Below, piece after piece: positions 52,490-62,251 of a DNA stretch of 64,000 nt (its first letter is position 1; every line of letters starts with the position of its first letter). This stretch comes from Bifidobacterium phasiani (lineage in GTDB: Bacteria; Actinomycetota; Actinomycetes; Actinomycetales; Bifidobacteriaceae). The notes under the pieces were generated by a model, which saw only the letters and a program-made list of their open reading frames with translations, did not search any database and was not told the DNA's origin. The position numbers and the translations under genes are program-made. The DNA lies in contig NZ_JAHBBD010000002.1 in assembly GCF_019331775.1 (NCBI RefSeq), positions 124,001 through 188,000 on the forward strand, read 5' to 3'.

Positions 52490-53476
52490 TCAGTGGTTGG
52501 TGGCCATCACGCCTTCGAGGCGATGCGGCACATACGGCTCCTCGAGGTAGGCGATCTCCTCGTCGGTCAGCTCGAGCTCGGTCGCCGCGACGGCGCCGTC
52601 CACGTGATGCGGCTTGGTCGCGCCGACCACCGGCGCCGTGACCTTGGTCAGCAGCCAGGCCAGCGAGACCTCGGTCATCGTCACGCCCCTGCGGTCCGCG
52701 ATCTCGGCGACGCGATCGATGATGACGCCGTCCTGCTCGGCGGTCGCGTCGTACTTGAACTTGGCGTAGGCGTCCTCCTCGAGCCGCTTCGAGGTCTCGC
52801 CCGGACGCTTGGACAGCCGCCCGGCGGCGAGCGCGCTGTACGGGGTCATCGCGATGTGCTCCTCGCGGCAGTACGGCGCCATCTCGCGCTCCTCCTCGCG
52901 GAAGATGAGGTTGTAGTGGCCCTGCACGGAGACGAACTTCGCCCACCCCTCGCGCTCGGCGATCGCGTTCGCCTTGGCGAGCTGCCAGGCGAAGCAGTTG
53001 GAGATGCCGATGGCGCGCACCTTGCCGGCCGTGACCGCGTCGTTCAGCCCCGCCATGATCTCCTCGATCGGGGTGCGGTAGTCCCACATATGGCAGATGT
53101 ACAGGTCGACGTAGTCCATGCCGAGGTTCTTCAGGCTGGCGTCGAGCATGTTCGCCACGTGCCGCCGGCCGTCGACGCCCTCGTCGATCTCCTGCTGGGT
53201 GCGCGTCGGGAACTTGGTGGCGACGACGACCTCGTCGCGCTTGGCGAAGTCGCGCAGCGCGCGGCCGACGAACCGCTCGCTGGTGCCGCCCTGGTAGACG
53301 ATGGCCGTGTCGTAGAACGTGATGCCCCGATCCAGGCCGTATTTGATGATCTCGCGCGAGGACTCCTCGTCGAGGGTCCAGTGGTGCGAGCCGGCCGCGG
53401 CCTCGCCGAATCCCATGCATCCCATGCAGATGCGGGACACCGTGATGCCGCTGTCGCCCAATGTCGTGTACTTCAT
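52490..53476 (-). CDS. Aldo/keto reductase
   Basis: A 328-aa NADPH-dependent oxidoreductase. The AKR pattern is visible: GMGF-type start (ICMGCMGFGEA), the D and Y of FYDTAIVYQGG, K in VVATKFPTR and H in YICHMWD. GATKPHHVDGAV is the cofactor-binding part. It differs from the reductase at 19310 and is closer to the YhdN/AKR11-13 type. The start has GAAAGGCGGG upstream. Substrate unknown. Confidence 0.9.
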   Translation of the reverse strand: MKYTTLGDSGITVSRICMGCMGFGEAAAGSHHWTLDEESSREIIKYGLDRGITFYDTAIVYQGGTSERFVGRALRDFAKRDEVVVATKFPTRTQQEIDEGVDGRRHVANMLDASLKNLGMDYVDLYICHMWDYRTPIEEIMAGLNDAVTAGKVRAIGISNCFAWQLAKANAIAEREGWAKFVSVQGHYNLIFREEEREMAPYCREEHIAMTPYSALAAGRLSKRPGETSKRLEEDAYAKFKYDATAEQDGVIIDRVAEIADRRGVTMTEVSLAWLLTKVTAPVVGATKPHHVDGAVAATELELTDEEIAYLEEPYVPHRLEGVMATNH

Positions 53477-53768
53477 GATCCGCCCGCCTTTCAGCCGGCC
53501 GCGGGGCCGCGACGCTCGTCGCGAGCGCTTCCGCCGCGCCGGCGATCACCATGGACGGCCGCCCGCCGCCGCGTATGCCGAGACGGCATGGCCATCCGCT
53601 CAAATTATGCCTGGAACGTATTTCTTTCATCGAAGGTATGCATTCAAGGCAATTTCAGTGTATCACGCGCGCCGACGCCGGCCGCCCATCCGCCCGCACG
53701 CCCTAGGCCGGCGCCGACCGTGCGGCTTATCCTGTAAGGAAGGGCGACACCACGCGAAAGGACCACCC
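53477..53768. promoter_or_regulatory. Divergent promoter region, reductase and esterase
   Basis: A 292-bp gap with an AT-rich part at 53595-53665. No clear operator or consensus promoter was found. Confidence 0.35.
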
Positions 53769-54590
53769 ATGCAGACCTTCACCCGCACACTGACGGGCAT
53801 CGACGGCACCGAGGCCGCGCTGCACTGCTACGTCATCGACAACTACCCCGAGACCGGCGAGGACCGGCGCCGGCCGGCCGTCCTGGTGCTGCCCGGCGGC
53901 GGCTACGAGATGACCGCCGACCGCGAGGCCGAGCCGATCGCCCTGACGATGGTCGGCTACGGCTACCAGGCGTTCGTGCTGCGCTATTCGGTCGCGCCGT
54001 CGCGCTATCCGGTCGCGCTGCTCGAGGAGGCGGAGGCGATGCGCCGGATCCGCGCGCACGCGGCGGACTGGCATGTGGATCCGGACCGGATCGTGGTCAT
54101 CGGCTTCTCGGCCGGCGGACACCTGGCGGCGAGCATCGGCACGGCCGGCAGCGACGACACGCTGCGCGCGCACGGGTACGACCCGGCCGAGGTGCGGCCC
54201 GACGGCATGGCGCTGTGCTATCCGGTCGTCACCTCCGGCGAGCACGCGCACCGCGGCAGCTTCGCGGCGCTGCTCGGCGAGCGCGCCGACGACCCGGCGA
54301 TGCTGGAGAAGGTCTCGCTGGAGCGACAGGTCGCCGACGACACCCCGCCGACCTTCATCTGGCACACGATGGACGACGACTGCGTGCCCGTGGAGAACTC
54401 GCTGCTGCTCATCCGGGCGCTCCACGCGCACCACGTGCCCGTCGAGGCCCACCTGTTCCCGACCGGCCCGCACGGACTGTCGCTCGCCAGCGAGGAGACG
54501 CGCCGCGTGGACGGCAGCGGCGTCGAGCCCGGCGTATGGCAGTGGCCCGCACTGTTCCGCGACTGGATGGGGCGGGCGCTCGGCCGCTGA
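53769..54590 (+). CDS. Alpha/beta hydrolase, acetyl-esterase type
   Basis: A 273-aa esterase of the type linked to deacetylation of plant oligosaccharides. The oxyanion region is LPGGGYEM, the nucleophile elbow GFSAGG (Ser about 114), and Asp and His are in HTMDDDCVP and PTGPHGLS. No signal peptide, so it is cytoplasmic. ATG at 53769 follows GAAAGGA. It is convergent with the GH1 gene and may remove acetyl groups from sugars taken up by the xyloglucan-type locus; this is inferred from position. Confidence 0.85.
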   Translation: MQTFTRTLTGIDGTEAALHCYVIDNYPETGEDRRRPAVLVLPGGGYEMTADREAEPIALTMVGYGYQAFVLRYSVAPSRYPVALLEEAEAMRRIRAHAADWHVDPDRIVVIGFSAGGHLAASIGTAGSDDTLRAHGYDPAEVRPDGMALCYPVVTSGEHAHRGSFAALLGERADDPAMLEKVSLERQVADDTPPTFIWHTMDDDCVPVENSLLLIRALHAHHVPVEAHLFPTGPHGLSLASEETRRVDGSGVEPGVWQWPALFRDWMGRALGR

Positions 54591-54692
54591 GGCGGGGGCG
54601 GCCGGGCGGCGTATCCGGACCGCGGGCGACGGCACCCTTCGCGGCGCCCGCCGCCGCGGAGGCGGGGCGGACGCCGCGAGAAGGCCGCGCGC

Positions 54693-56162
54693 CTACCCGG
54701 GAATCGCGTTGGTCCGGGCCAGCCGGCGGTAGTACCGCGCCGAATCCTTCCAGATGCGCTCCTGCGTGCCGTAGTCGACCCGGATGATGCCGAAGCGTTC
54801 GGTGTAGCCGAGCGCCCACTCGAAGTTGTCCAACAGCGACCACGCGAAGTACGCGCCCACGTTGGCGCCCCGGCCCATCGCCGCGGCCAGCGCCCGGACA
54901 TGGGCGTCGAGGTAGGCCACGCGCCTGGGATCGTGGACGATCCGCCCGCCGACGACGGCGACGGTGGGCGAGCCGTCGGCCGCGACGGGCCCGGCGACCG
55001 GCGCGACGGCATCGTCCGGGACGACCGTGTCGCCGTCCCACGCCGAGCCGTTCTCGGTCACCATCAGCTCCAGCCCGGGGAAGCGTTGCGACAGCGCGGT
55101 CAGCAGGTCGGTCAGGCCCTGCGGGTCCTGGTTCCAGCCCATCGCGGTCAACTCGCCGGACGGCGGCAGCACCTCCACGCCCTGCTGGGCGGGCATCGCG
55201 CCGTCATGCCGGTCGGGCAGGTCGACGGCGGCCGCCGGCTCGCCCGTCCCGGCGCGCCGGACCGTGTTGGACGAGTAGTAGTTCACGCCCAGCGCGTCGA
55301 GCGGCTGGCGGATGGCCGCCAGGTCGCCGTCGCGCACGAACGACCAGTCGGCCACGCCGCGGGTCGCCTCGATGATGCGCGCGTCGTAGCGACCCTCCAG
55401 CATCGGACCGAGGAACACCTCGTTGGCGATCAGGTCGGCGCGCTCCTTGGCCCAGGCGTCCGCGTCCGATCCGGTCGCGGCGCGGTTGACCTGCAGGTTC
55501 AGCGCGACCGAGCAGCGCGCGGCCTCGCCGGCCGCCGCGCGGACCGCCTGCACGCCCAGGCCGTGCGCCAGGTTGAGGTGGTGCACGGCGGCCAGGGACT
55601 GCGCGTGGTCGCGGATGCCGGGCGCATGGTTGCCGCAGCCGTACCCCAGGTACGCGCTGCACCACGGTTCGTTCAGCGTGATCCACGTATCCACGCGGTC
55701 GCCGAGCGCCTCCGCCACCGTCGCCGCGTAGTCGGCGAACCGGTAGGCCGTGTCGCGGTTGGCCCAGCCGCCCTCATCCTGCAAATACTGCGGCAGATCC
55801 CAGTGGTACAGCGTCGGCATGGCCCGGATGCCCGCCTCCGCCAGCGCGTCGACCAGGCGGTCGTAGTAGTCCAGGCCGGCGGCGTTCGCCGGGCCGCCGG
55901 GCCGCGGGACGATGCGCGGCCAGGCGACCGAGAAGCGGTACGCGCCGACGCCGAGCTCGCGCATCAGCGCGACGTCCTGCGCGTACCGGTGGTACTGGTC
56001 GCAGGCGACCGCGCCGGACGAGCCGTCGAGCACGTTGCCGGGCGTCGCGCAGTACGTGTCCCAGATCGACGGGCAGCGCCCGTCCTCGTCGGCCGCGCCC
56101 TCGACCTGATAGGCCGCGGTGGCGACGCCCCAGATGAATCCCTGCGGGAACGTGTGGGCCAT
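54693..56162 (-). CDS. GH1 beta-glucosidase
   Basis: A 489-aa retaining enzyme of family 1. The acid/base is in ITLNEPW (about E165) and the nucleophile in MVTENGSAW (about E370). The N-terminal FIWGVATAAYQVEGA is the family signature. Between about 300 and 340 a short variable loop is seen. No signal peptide. It follows the alpha-xylosidase gene by 18 bp and is the last gene of the ABC importer operon, so it probably hydrolyses beta-glucosides released from imported oligosaccharides. Confidence 0.94.
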   Translation of the reverse strand: MAHTFPQGFIWGVATAAYQVEGAADEDGRCPSIWDTYCATPGNVLDGSSGAVACDQYHRYAQDVALMRELGVGAYRFSVAWPRIVPRPGGPANAAGLDYYDRLVDALAEAGIRAMPTLYHWDLPQYLQDEGGWANRDTAYRFADYAATVAEALGDRVDTWITLNEPWCSAYLGYGCGNHAPGIRDHAQSLAAVHHLNLAHGLGVQAVRAAAGEAARCSVALNLQVNRAATGSDADAWAKERADLIANEVFLGPMLEGRYDARIIEATRGVADWSFVRDGDLAAIRQPLDALGVNYYSSNTVRRAGTGEPAAAVDLPDRHDGAMPAQQGVEVLPPSGELTAMGWNQDPQGLTDLLTALSQRFPGLELMVTENGSAWDGDTVVPDDAVAPVAGPVAADGSPTVAVVGGRIVHDPRRVAYLDAHVRALAAAMGRGANVGAYFAWSLLDNFEWALGYTERFGIIRVDYGTQERIWKDSARYYRRLARTNAIPG

Positions 56163-56180
56163 GTCCTCCTCCGATCCCGC

Positions 56181-58595
56181 CTACCGCAGCCTCGCCACGC
56201 CGCCCGACGACGCGACCTCGGCGCCGAAGCCGAGCCGCGCGCGGAACGGCCGCCCGTCGGAGCTGACGACCTCGATATCGTCGCCGACGCGGCGCGCCTC
56301 GAACGTCACCGACGAACCGTCCTCCTCGACGACGACGGCGCGCGCCGCCTCGCCGCGGTCCAGGAACACCGAGACCAGCGCGTCGCGCCCGTACTCGTAC
56401 TCCGGGGCCGTCGCGCCCGGATGCGTGACGATGACGCTGCCGTCGCGCACCCACAGCGGGACGGTGTCGTAGCCGTGGGTCTCGGTGCGCCACCGGCCGT
56501 CGTCCACGCGGACGCGCTCGCCGGTGAACCAGTTGGTCCACGTGCCGGCGGGCAGGTAGTACGTCACCTCGCCGGAGCACGAGAACACCGGGGCCACCAG
56601 CAGCGAGGGGCCGAGCATGTACTGGCGGTCGAGCGGCCGGGCCGACGGGTCGTCGGGGAACTCCATGAACATCGAGCGCATGACCGGGACGCCGTCGCGG
56701 TGCGGATGCAGGCCGACCTCGTACAGGTACGGCATCAGCGACAGCTTGAGCCGCGTGAACGACCGGGCCACCTCCACGGCGCTCTGCCCGGGCGCGTTGA
56801 CCACGCCGTTGCGCTCGTCCTCCTCGTCGAACAGCCACGGCACGCGGTACACGGTGGAGCCGTGCAGCCGGGAGTGCGAGCCGAGCATACCGAACGCCAG
56901 CCAGCGCTTGTACACCGCCGGATCGGGAAAGGCGCCCTCGAACCCGCCGATGTCGTGGCTCCAGAAGCCGAACCCGGAGCTCACCAGCGACAGCCCGGCG
57001 CGCAGCGTCTGCGCCATCCCGTTGAACGTCGACTCGCAGTCGCCGCCCCAGTGCACCGGCTGCGTCTGCCCGCCGACCGTCGCCGACCGGGCGAACAGGC
57101 ACGCGCGCCCCTTGCCGTAGGTCTCCTCGACCGCCTCGAACACGGTGCGGTTGTACAGCTGCGTGTACCAGTTGTGCATCGACAGCGCGGGCGAGTCGTC
57201 GTACCACACGACGTCGCGGGGGATGCGCTCGCCGAAGTCGGTCTTGATCGCGTCGATGCCCTGGGCGAGCAGCGCCTTGACCCTGGTCTTGAACCACTCG
57301 CGGGCCGCGGGGTTCGTGAAGTCCACCAGCCCCATGCCGGCCTGCCAGAAATCGGTCTGCCAGACCTCGCCGTTCGGCTTGCGGACCAGATAGCCCTTCG
57401 CCTTCCCCTCCGCGAACATCGAGCCGCGCTGGCCGATGTAGGGGTTGATCCACGCGCAGGTGCGCAGCCCCTTGTCGCGGTGCAGCCGCTCCAGCGTGGC
57501 TTCGATGTCGCCGAAGAAGCGCTTGTCCCACTCGAAATCGGTCCAGTGGAACTCGCGCATCCAGTAGCAGTCGTAGTGGAACACGCTCAGCGGGATGTCC
57601 CGCTCGGCCATGCCGTCGACGAACGAGTTGATTGTCGCCTCGTCGTACTTGGTGGTGAACGACGTGGTCAGCCACAGGCCGTACGACCATGCCGGCACAT
57701 CGGCGGGGCGGCCGACCAGCGCCGTGTACCGGCTCAGGATCTGCTTGGGGGTCGGCCCGTAGATGACGCAGAAATCGATGGCCTCGCCCGGCACCGAGAA
57801 CTGGACGGTCTCGGTGTTCTCGCTGCCGACCTCGAACGACACGTGGCCGCGGTTGTTGACCAGCACGCCGTAGCCGTTCGACGTCATGTAGAAGGGGATG
57901 TCCTTGTACCCCTGCTCGCTGGCGGTGCCGCCGTCCTCGTTCCACACGTCGATGCTCTGCCCGTTCTTCACGTAGGCGCCGAAGCGCTCGCCGAAGCCGA
58001 ACACCTGCTCGCCCACGCCGAGGCCGAGCTGGATGGCGGTGAACACGTCGGACTCGTCGAACGCGCTGCCGTCGCGGCTGACGCCGAACTCGCCGACGGG
58101 CTGCGCGGTGACGGCGGAGCGCTCGTCGAGCCTGAACCGCGCCAGCGACTTGCCGCGCGACTCGGTCAGCACCCGGCCGTCGGCCAGGAACGACAGGTTC
58201 CACGGCGCGCCCTTGACGACCCGGGCCGTCAGCCCGCCGCTGGTGAGCTCGACCGACGCGCCGTCCTCGCCGACCTCGCCGTCGCCGTTGCCGTCGGCGC
58301 GCAGCGCGACGTAGCCGCGTCCGCCGGGCTCGTCCTCGTTGAGCGGGAATCCGGGGTGTTCGGTGGCCCCCTGCCAGTGCTCGGCTCGCACGCGGATCAC
58401 GCCCTCGGCCGGCGTGGTGACCCGGATCGTGAAGGTCGGCAGGTTCAGCGTGTCGTACCTGCCGCGCACGACGCCGGTGGTCGCAAGGACGTCCAGGCTT
58501 TCGGTGCGTTCGTCGACGCCGATCTCGTACGCCTCGCGGGCGTACAGCGCGTCGACGCCGTCGCGGATCAGCCAGTACCCGTTGGTGAACTTCAT
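56181..58595 (-). CDS. GH31 alpha-xylosidase (YicI type)
   Basis: An 804-aa enzyme predicted to remove alpha-xylose from xyloglucan oligosaccharides or isoprimeverose. The nucleophile lies in IKTDFGERIP (about D453) and the acid/base in HWGGDCEST (about D519). FGERIPRDVVWYDDS is the extended motif typical of YicI-type xylosidases and separates it from the GH31 enzyme at 6580. N-terminal beta-sandwich, barrel and two C-terminal beta domains are in order. Start at 58595 has GAGGAGC upstream. It is preceded by two permease genes and followed by a GH1 gene. Confidence 0.93.
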   Translation of the reverse strand: MKFTNGYWLIRDGVDALYAREAYEIGVDERTESLDVLATTGVVRGRYDTLNLPTFTIRVTTPAEGVIRVRAEHWQGATEHPGFPLNEDEPGGRGYVALRADGNGDGEVGEDGASVELTSGGLTARVVKGAPWNLSFLADGRVLTESRGKSLARFRLDERSAVTAQPVGEFGVSRDGSAFDESDVFTAIQLGLGVGEQVFGFGERFGAYVKNGQSIDVWNEDGGTASEQGYKDIPFYMTSNGYGVLVNNRGHVSFEVGSENTETVQFSVPGEAIDFCVIYGPTPKQILSRYTALVGRPADVPAWSYGLWLTTSFTTKYDEATINSFVDGMAERDIPLSVFHYDCYWMREFHWTDFEWDKRFFGDIEATLERLHRDKGLRTCAWINPYIGQRGSMFAEGKAKGYLVRKPNGEVWQTDFWQAGMGLVDFTNPAAREWFKTRVKALLAQGIDAIKTDFGERIPRDVVWYDDSPALSMHNWYTQLYNRTVFEAVEETYGKGRACLFARSATVGGQTQPVHWGGDCESTFNGMAQTLRAGLSLVSSGFGFWSHDIGGFEGAFPDPAVYKRWLAFGMLGSHSRLHGSTVYRVPWLFDEEDERNGVVNAPGQSAVEVARSFTRLKLSLMPYLYEVGLHPHRDGVPVMRSMFMEFPDDPSARPLDRQYMLGPSLLVAPVFSCSGEVTYYLPAGTWTNWFTGERVRVDDGRWRTETHGYDTVPLWVRDGSVIVTHPGATAPEYEYGRDALVSVFLDRGEAARAVVVEEDGSSVTFEARRVGDDIEVVSSDGRPFRARLGFGAEVASSGGVARLR

Positions 58596-58621
58596 GGTGG
58601 TGCTCCTCGGTAGCGGAGGTG

Positions 58622-58646
58622 GGCCCCGGCCGATGGCGCCGGGGCC
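58622..58646 (-). other. Intra-operon hairpin before alpha-xylosidase gene
   Basis: A perfect 9-bp stem (GGCCCCGGC, 58622-58630, with 58638-58646) and 7-nt loop between the permease and xylosidase genes. It may act as a partial terminator or message stabiliser. Confidence 0.5.
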
Positions 58647-58711
58647 GGTTCGGTTGTGATGATTATATGGTCCGTCCCACGGACCGGGTGCGGGGCCGCG
58701 CTGCCCCGCGT

Positions 58712-59599
58712 CTACTTGACCGCGCCCGTGGTGATGCCGCGGGACAGCGTGCGCTGGAAGATCAGGTAGAAGACCAGCGTCGGCACGATGCTGATCAGCG
58801 AGGCCGCGGCGGTGGTCGTCACGTCCATCAGGCGGTCGCCGGTCAGCGAGCTGACCGCGATCGGCACGGTCTGGGTCGAGTTGTCGATCAGGAACGCCAT
58901 CGGGATCATGTACTCGTTCCACGTCCAGATGAAGAAGAAGACGAGCATCACGCTCAGCGTCGGCCGGGAGATCGGGAAGACGATGTCCCGGAAGATCCGC
59001 CACCGGCTGGCGCCGTCGATGGTCGCCGCCTCGAGGATGGCCTTGGGGAACGTGCCGTACACCGAGGACAGCAGGTAGGTGCCGAACGCGCTCTGGATGA
59101 CGGTGAAGATGATCACGATCGACCACGGGTTGTTGTACAGGCCGATCTCGCGGAACATGATGTACAGCGGGTAGAGCAGGGCCTCCTGCGGCAGCATGTT
59201 GGCGAGCATGATGAGCAGGATGATCCAGCGGCGCCCCCTGACCCGGCCGATGCCGAGCGCGAACGCGTTGAACATCGAGAGCACCACGGCGAACACGGCC
59301 ACCAGGCCGGAGGTCCAGATGCTGTTCCACACCTTCTCCGGGAAGTTGACGCGGTTCCAGAACGCCATCAGGCCGTCGGCGCTGAACTCGCCCGGCAGCG
59401 ACAGCGGGCCGGACGCGTTGTAGTCGGCGGTCGTCTTGAACGCGTTCAGCAGCAGCACGATCAGCGGGAACAGCATGACCAGCCCGCCGGCGATCAGCAG
59501 GGCGAGGATCACCCAGTCGCCCGCGGAGCGGTTCCTGCGGGCCTTCGGGATGCGGGCCTTCGGCGCACGGGTCGCCAGTTGCACGGTTGCGCTTGCCAT
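58712..59599 (-). CDS. ABC sugar importer permease, MalG type
   Basis: A 295-aa inner-membrane permease with about six helices. The EAA loop is EAATIDGASRWRIFRDIVFP. ATG at 59599 follows GGGGAGTGA, which overlaps the stop of the upstream permease gene, so the two are translated together. No ATPase gene is in the operon. Confidence 0.93.
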   Translation of the reverse strand: MASATVQLATRAPKARIPKARRNRSAGDWVILALLIAGGLVMLFPLIVLLLNAFKTTADYNASGPLSLPGEFSADGLMAFWNRVNFPEKVWNSIWTSGLVAVFAVVLSMFNAFALGIGRVRGRRWIILLIMLANMLPQEALLYPLYIMFREIGLYNNPWSIVIIFTVIQSAFGTYLLSSVYGTFPKAILEAATIDGASRWRIFRDIVFPISRPTLSVMLVFFFIWTWNEYMIPMAFLIDNSTQTVPIAVSSLTGDRLMDVTTTAAASLISIVPTLVFYLIFQRTLSRGITTGAVK

Positions 59600-59604
59600 A
59601 TCGA

Positions 59605-60570
59605 TCACTCCCCGTCCTCTGCTTCGACCTTCTGCTGAAGGTTCGTGAACACGACGGCCACCACGACGATGACCACGGTCAGCGCGGTGGCGATGGCCGC
59701 GCCGTAACCGACCTGCTGCGACTGGAAGAACTGCTGGTACGAGTAGTACGACGGCACGATGGTGCTGGTGCCGGGGCCGCCCCTCGTCAGCATGTACACC
59801 GGGCCGAACACCTTCAGCGCGGCGATGGTGCAGGTCAGCGCCACCACGAAGATCTCCGGCTTGATGGAGGGCAGCGTGATCGCCAGGAAGCGCTGCCACC
59901 AGTTCGCGCCGTCCAGGCTCGCGGCCTCGTACAGCTCCGGGTCCACGCGCTGCAGGCCGGACATGAAGATGACCAGCGGGTAGCCCACCTGGATCCAGAT
60001 CATGATGAGCATCAGGAAGATCAGCGCGGTGTCCGGGGAGCCGAGCCAGTTGTGCTGCAGCCCGCCCAGGCCGACGGCCTCCAGCAGCGCGTTCAGCGCG
60101 CCGTTCTCGGGGCGGAAGATCCAGCCCATGACCAGCGAGGCGACCGCGATCGGCAGCAGCTGCGGGAAGTAGTACACGGCGCGCATCGTGGATGCGGCCT
60201 TGGCGCCGAACTTCTTCTGCACGACGTCGAAGATCAGCGACGAGAGCACCAGGCCGACCAGGATCGGGATGACCACCATCGCGACGATCATCCAGATCGA
60301 GTTGCCGAACGACGTCCAGAACGTGGCGTCGCGGAACAGCCGGGCCCAGTTGCTCAGGCCGGCCCAGACCGGAGGTTTGACGCCGCGGTAGTTCGTGAAG
60401 CTGAGGTAGATGTTCCATACGGCCGGGATCACGATGATCCACAGCAGCATCAGCAGGCCGGGCACCAGGTACAGCCAGAAGCGGCCGGACGGGTTGCCCG
60501 GGATGCGGGACATCCCGCGCTCCCGGGCCTCGGCCGCGTCACGCGCCGCGGCCCTCTTGTTCTTTTTCAT
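59605..60570 (-). CDS. ABC sugar importer permease, MalF type
   Basis: A 321-aa inner-membrane permease. A basic N-terminal tail (MKKNKRAAARD) precedes six helices; the EAA loop is YEAASLDGANWWQRFLAITLP. The start at 60570 has GAAAG at good spacing; an alternative ATG lies at 60585. It is the second gene of the operon, 128 bp after the binding-protein gene. Confidence 0.9.
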   Translation of the reverse strand: MKKNKRAAARDAAEARERGMSRIPGNPSGRFWLYLVPGLLMLLWIIVIPAVWNIYLSFTNYRGVKPPVWAGLSNWARLFRDATFWTSFGNSIWMIVAMVVIPILVGLVLSSLIFDVVQKKFGAKAASTMRAVYYFPQLLPIAVASLVMGWIFRPENGALNALLEAVGLGGLQHNWLGSPDTALIFLMLIMIWIQVGYPLVIFMSGLQRVDPELYEAASLDGANWWQRFLAITLPSIKPEIFVVALTCTIAALKVFGPVYMLTRGGPGTSTIVPSYYSYQQFFQSQQVGYGAAIATALTVVIVVVAVVFTNLQQKVEAEDGE

Positions 60571-60658
60571 GGGAATCGCTTTCATAGGATGCAATCGATA
60601 TCCGGGCGCGCCATCGCGGCCCTGTGGGCGGGGCCTGCGCAGCGGACCCCGCGGGGGG

Positions 60659-60686
60659 GCGGCCGGCGACGCACGCCGCCGGCCGC
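60659..60686 (-). other. Intra-operon hairpin after binding-protein gene
   Basis: A perfect 10-bp GC stem (60659-60668 with 60677-60686) and 8-nt loop. It sits at the same place as the hairpin in the other ABC operon (47839) and may set the binding-protein to permease ratio. Confidence 0.6.
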
Positions 60687-60698
60687 GGCGCCCCGTCG

Positions 60699-62009
60699 TC
60701 ACTGCCGGTAGCCGGAGGTCTCGACGCCGGTGGTGTAGTACTCCTCCAGCATCCGCAGGCAGCCGTCGACGTCGGTGGTGCCGTTCACCAGCTCCTGCAG
60801 CGAGGAGTTGAGCTCGTCGTAGAACGTGGAGGTCGGCCAGTCCGGATAGAAGCCGAGGCCGTCGCGCTCGACGACGCCGTTGAACGAGGTGATGAGCGCC
60901 TTGGTCTTCTCGTCGGTGATCCGGTCGGGATCGGCGGCGATCGGCAGGCCGCCGGCGTTGCCCATGAGGTCCTGGACCTCCTCGCTCAGCGTGATGTCGA
61001 TGAACTGCGCGGCGAGGTCCTTCTTGGTGGAGTTCTCCGGAATGACCCAGATGTTGCCGGACGAGCCGGGCACGCGCGTCTCCTCGGCGCCGGGGAAGAC
61101 CGCGGCGCTCCAGGCCATGTCGGCGATGTCGCTCTGGAAGCGGCCGAACCACCACGTGCCGGAGAAGAACATCGGGTAGGTGCCGTTCATGAAGTTCTGG
61201 CCGCAGTCCTCGGCCTTGAGTCCGGTGGAGTTCCGCGAGATATAGCCCTTGTCCACCCAGTCCTTGATGGTCTGGGTCGCGAACGTCGCCGCCTCGCCCT
61301 GCCAGTCGACGTCGCCGTCGTACATCTCGTAGGCGTTCAGGAAGTCGTCGTCGCCCTTCATCAGCGCGAGCTGCCACCACAGGTGCTGCAGCGGGTACTC
61401 GGCGACGCCCTCCGACAGCGGGGTCACGCCGGCGTCGACGAACTGCTGCATCGCGCCCTCCAGCTCGTCGAACGTGGTCGGGATCGCTATGCCGTACTCG
61501 CGGAACATGTCCTCGTTGTAGTACATCATCACGTCCTCGCCGTAGTTCGTGATGCCGTACCAGTCGCCGGAGCCCATGACGCCGAGCTCGTCGTACCGGC
61601 CGGTCGCGGCGAGCGAGCCGGTGATCTTCTGGTCCCAGCCGTACTCGTCGACGTAGTCGTTGAGGTTGGACAGCAGGCCCTGGCTGGCGAGCAGGCCGGC
61701 GGTGGCGTTGCCCTTGTTGTATTCCATCACGTCCGGCGCCTCGTCGGAGTTGAGGATCTGCGAGGCGTTCTGCCGGATCTGCTCGAAGGAGCGCTTCTCG
61801 AAGTTGACCTTCACGCCGGTCTGCTCCTCGAAGATCTCCATGGCGCGCGCCCACGCCTGGCCCTGGGCGCCGTTGTCCTCCTCGTAGTGCCAGATGGTGA
61901 TCGATGTCGGGTTCTCCTCCTGGGCGGTCTCCCCGCCGCAGGCGGACAGCCCCGTCAGGCCGAGCGCCGCCACGAGGCCGGCGGCGAAGACCCTGCGCAT
62001 ACCGTTCAT
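60699..62009 (-). CDS. ABC sugar importer lipoprotein (solute-binding protein)
   Basis: A 436-aa lipoprotein. The signal peptide ends in lipobox LSAC, followed by a family 1 solute-binding fold (ITIWHYEEDNG, GTYPMFFSGTWWFGR). It is the first gene of an operon of two permeases, alpha-xylosidase and beta-glucosidase, so the ligand is probably a xylose- and glucose-containing oligosaccharide. GGAAAGGG precedes the ATG at 62009. Two identical operator-like 16-mers lie 100-170 bp upstream. Confidence 0.93.
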   Translation of the reverse strand: MNGMRRVFAAGLVAALGLTGLSACGGETAQEENPTSITIWHYEEDNGAQGQAWARAMEIFEEQTGVKVNFEKRSFEQIRQNASQILNSDEAPDVMEYNKGNATAGLLASQGLLSNLNDYVDEYGWDQKITGSLAATGRYDELGVMGSGDWYGITNYGEDVMMYYNEDMFREYGIAIPTTFDELEGAMQQFVDAGVTPLSEGVAEYPLQHLWWQLALMKGDDDFLNAYEMYDGDVDWQGEAATFATQTIKDWVDKGYISRNSTGLKAEDCGQNFMNGTYPMFFSGTWWFGRFQSDIADMAWSAAVFPGAEETRVPGSSGNIWVIPENSTKKDLAAQFIDITLSEEVQDLMGNAGGLPIAADPDRITDEKTKALITSFNGVVERDGLGFYPDWPTSTFYDELNSSLQELVNGTTDVDGCLRMLEEYYTTGVETSGYRQ

Positions 62010-62108
62010 TCGTTACCCTTTCCGAGCTTCATTGCTTGTGCGACGTCGTCGGACCGCCCGCGAAGCGCCACTGCGCGCCGGCGGCCGCATCCTGCGGTTC
62101 GCATTGTT

Positions 62109-62179
62109 TCGAATCGTTTCGACGACATCTGTTAATTAGTCTATTGAACAAACTTTGCTCTTGTCGAATCGTTTCGACG
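62109..62179 (-). promoter_or_regulatory. Promoter and twin operators of the xyloglucan-type operon
   Basis: TCGAATCGTTTCGACG occurs, identical, at 62109-62124 and 62164-62179; its core TCGAATCGTTTCGA is an imperfect palindrome of LacI type. On the minus strand TCGACA (62162-62167) and TAGACT (62138-62143), 18 bp apart, form a promoter placed between and overlapping the two sites. Repression by the LacI protein at 62252 is likely. Confidence 0.65.
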
Positions 62180-62251
62180 TTTTTCGACGTTACCCCGAAC
62201 CAGACGTTCCGCCAACCGCCATGGGGGCAGAATACCGGGCCAGGCCGCCGG

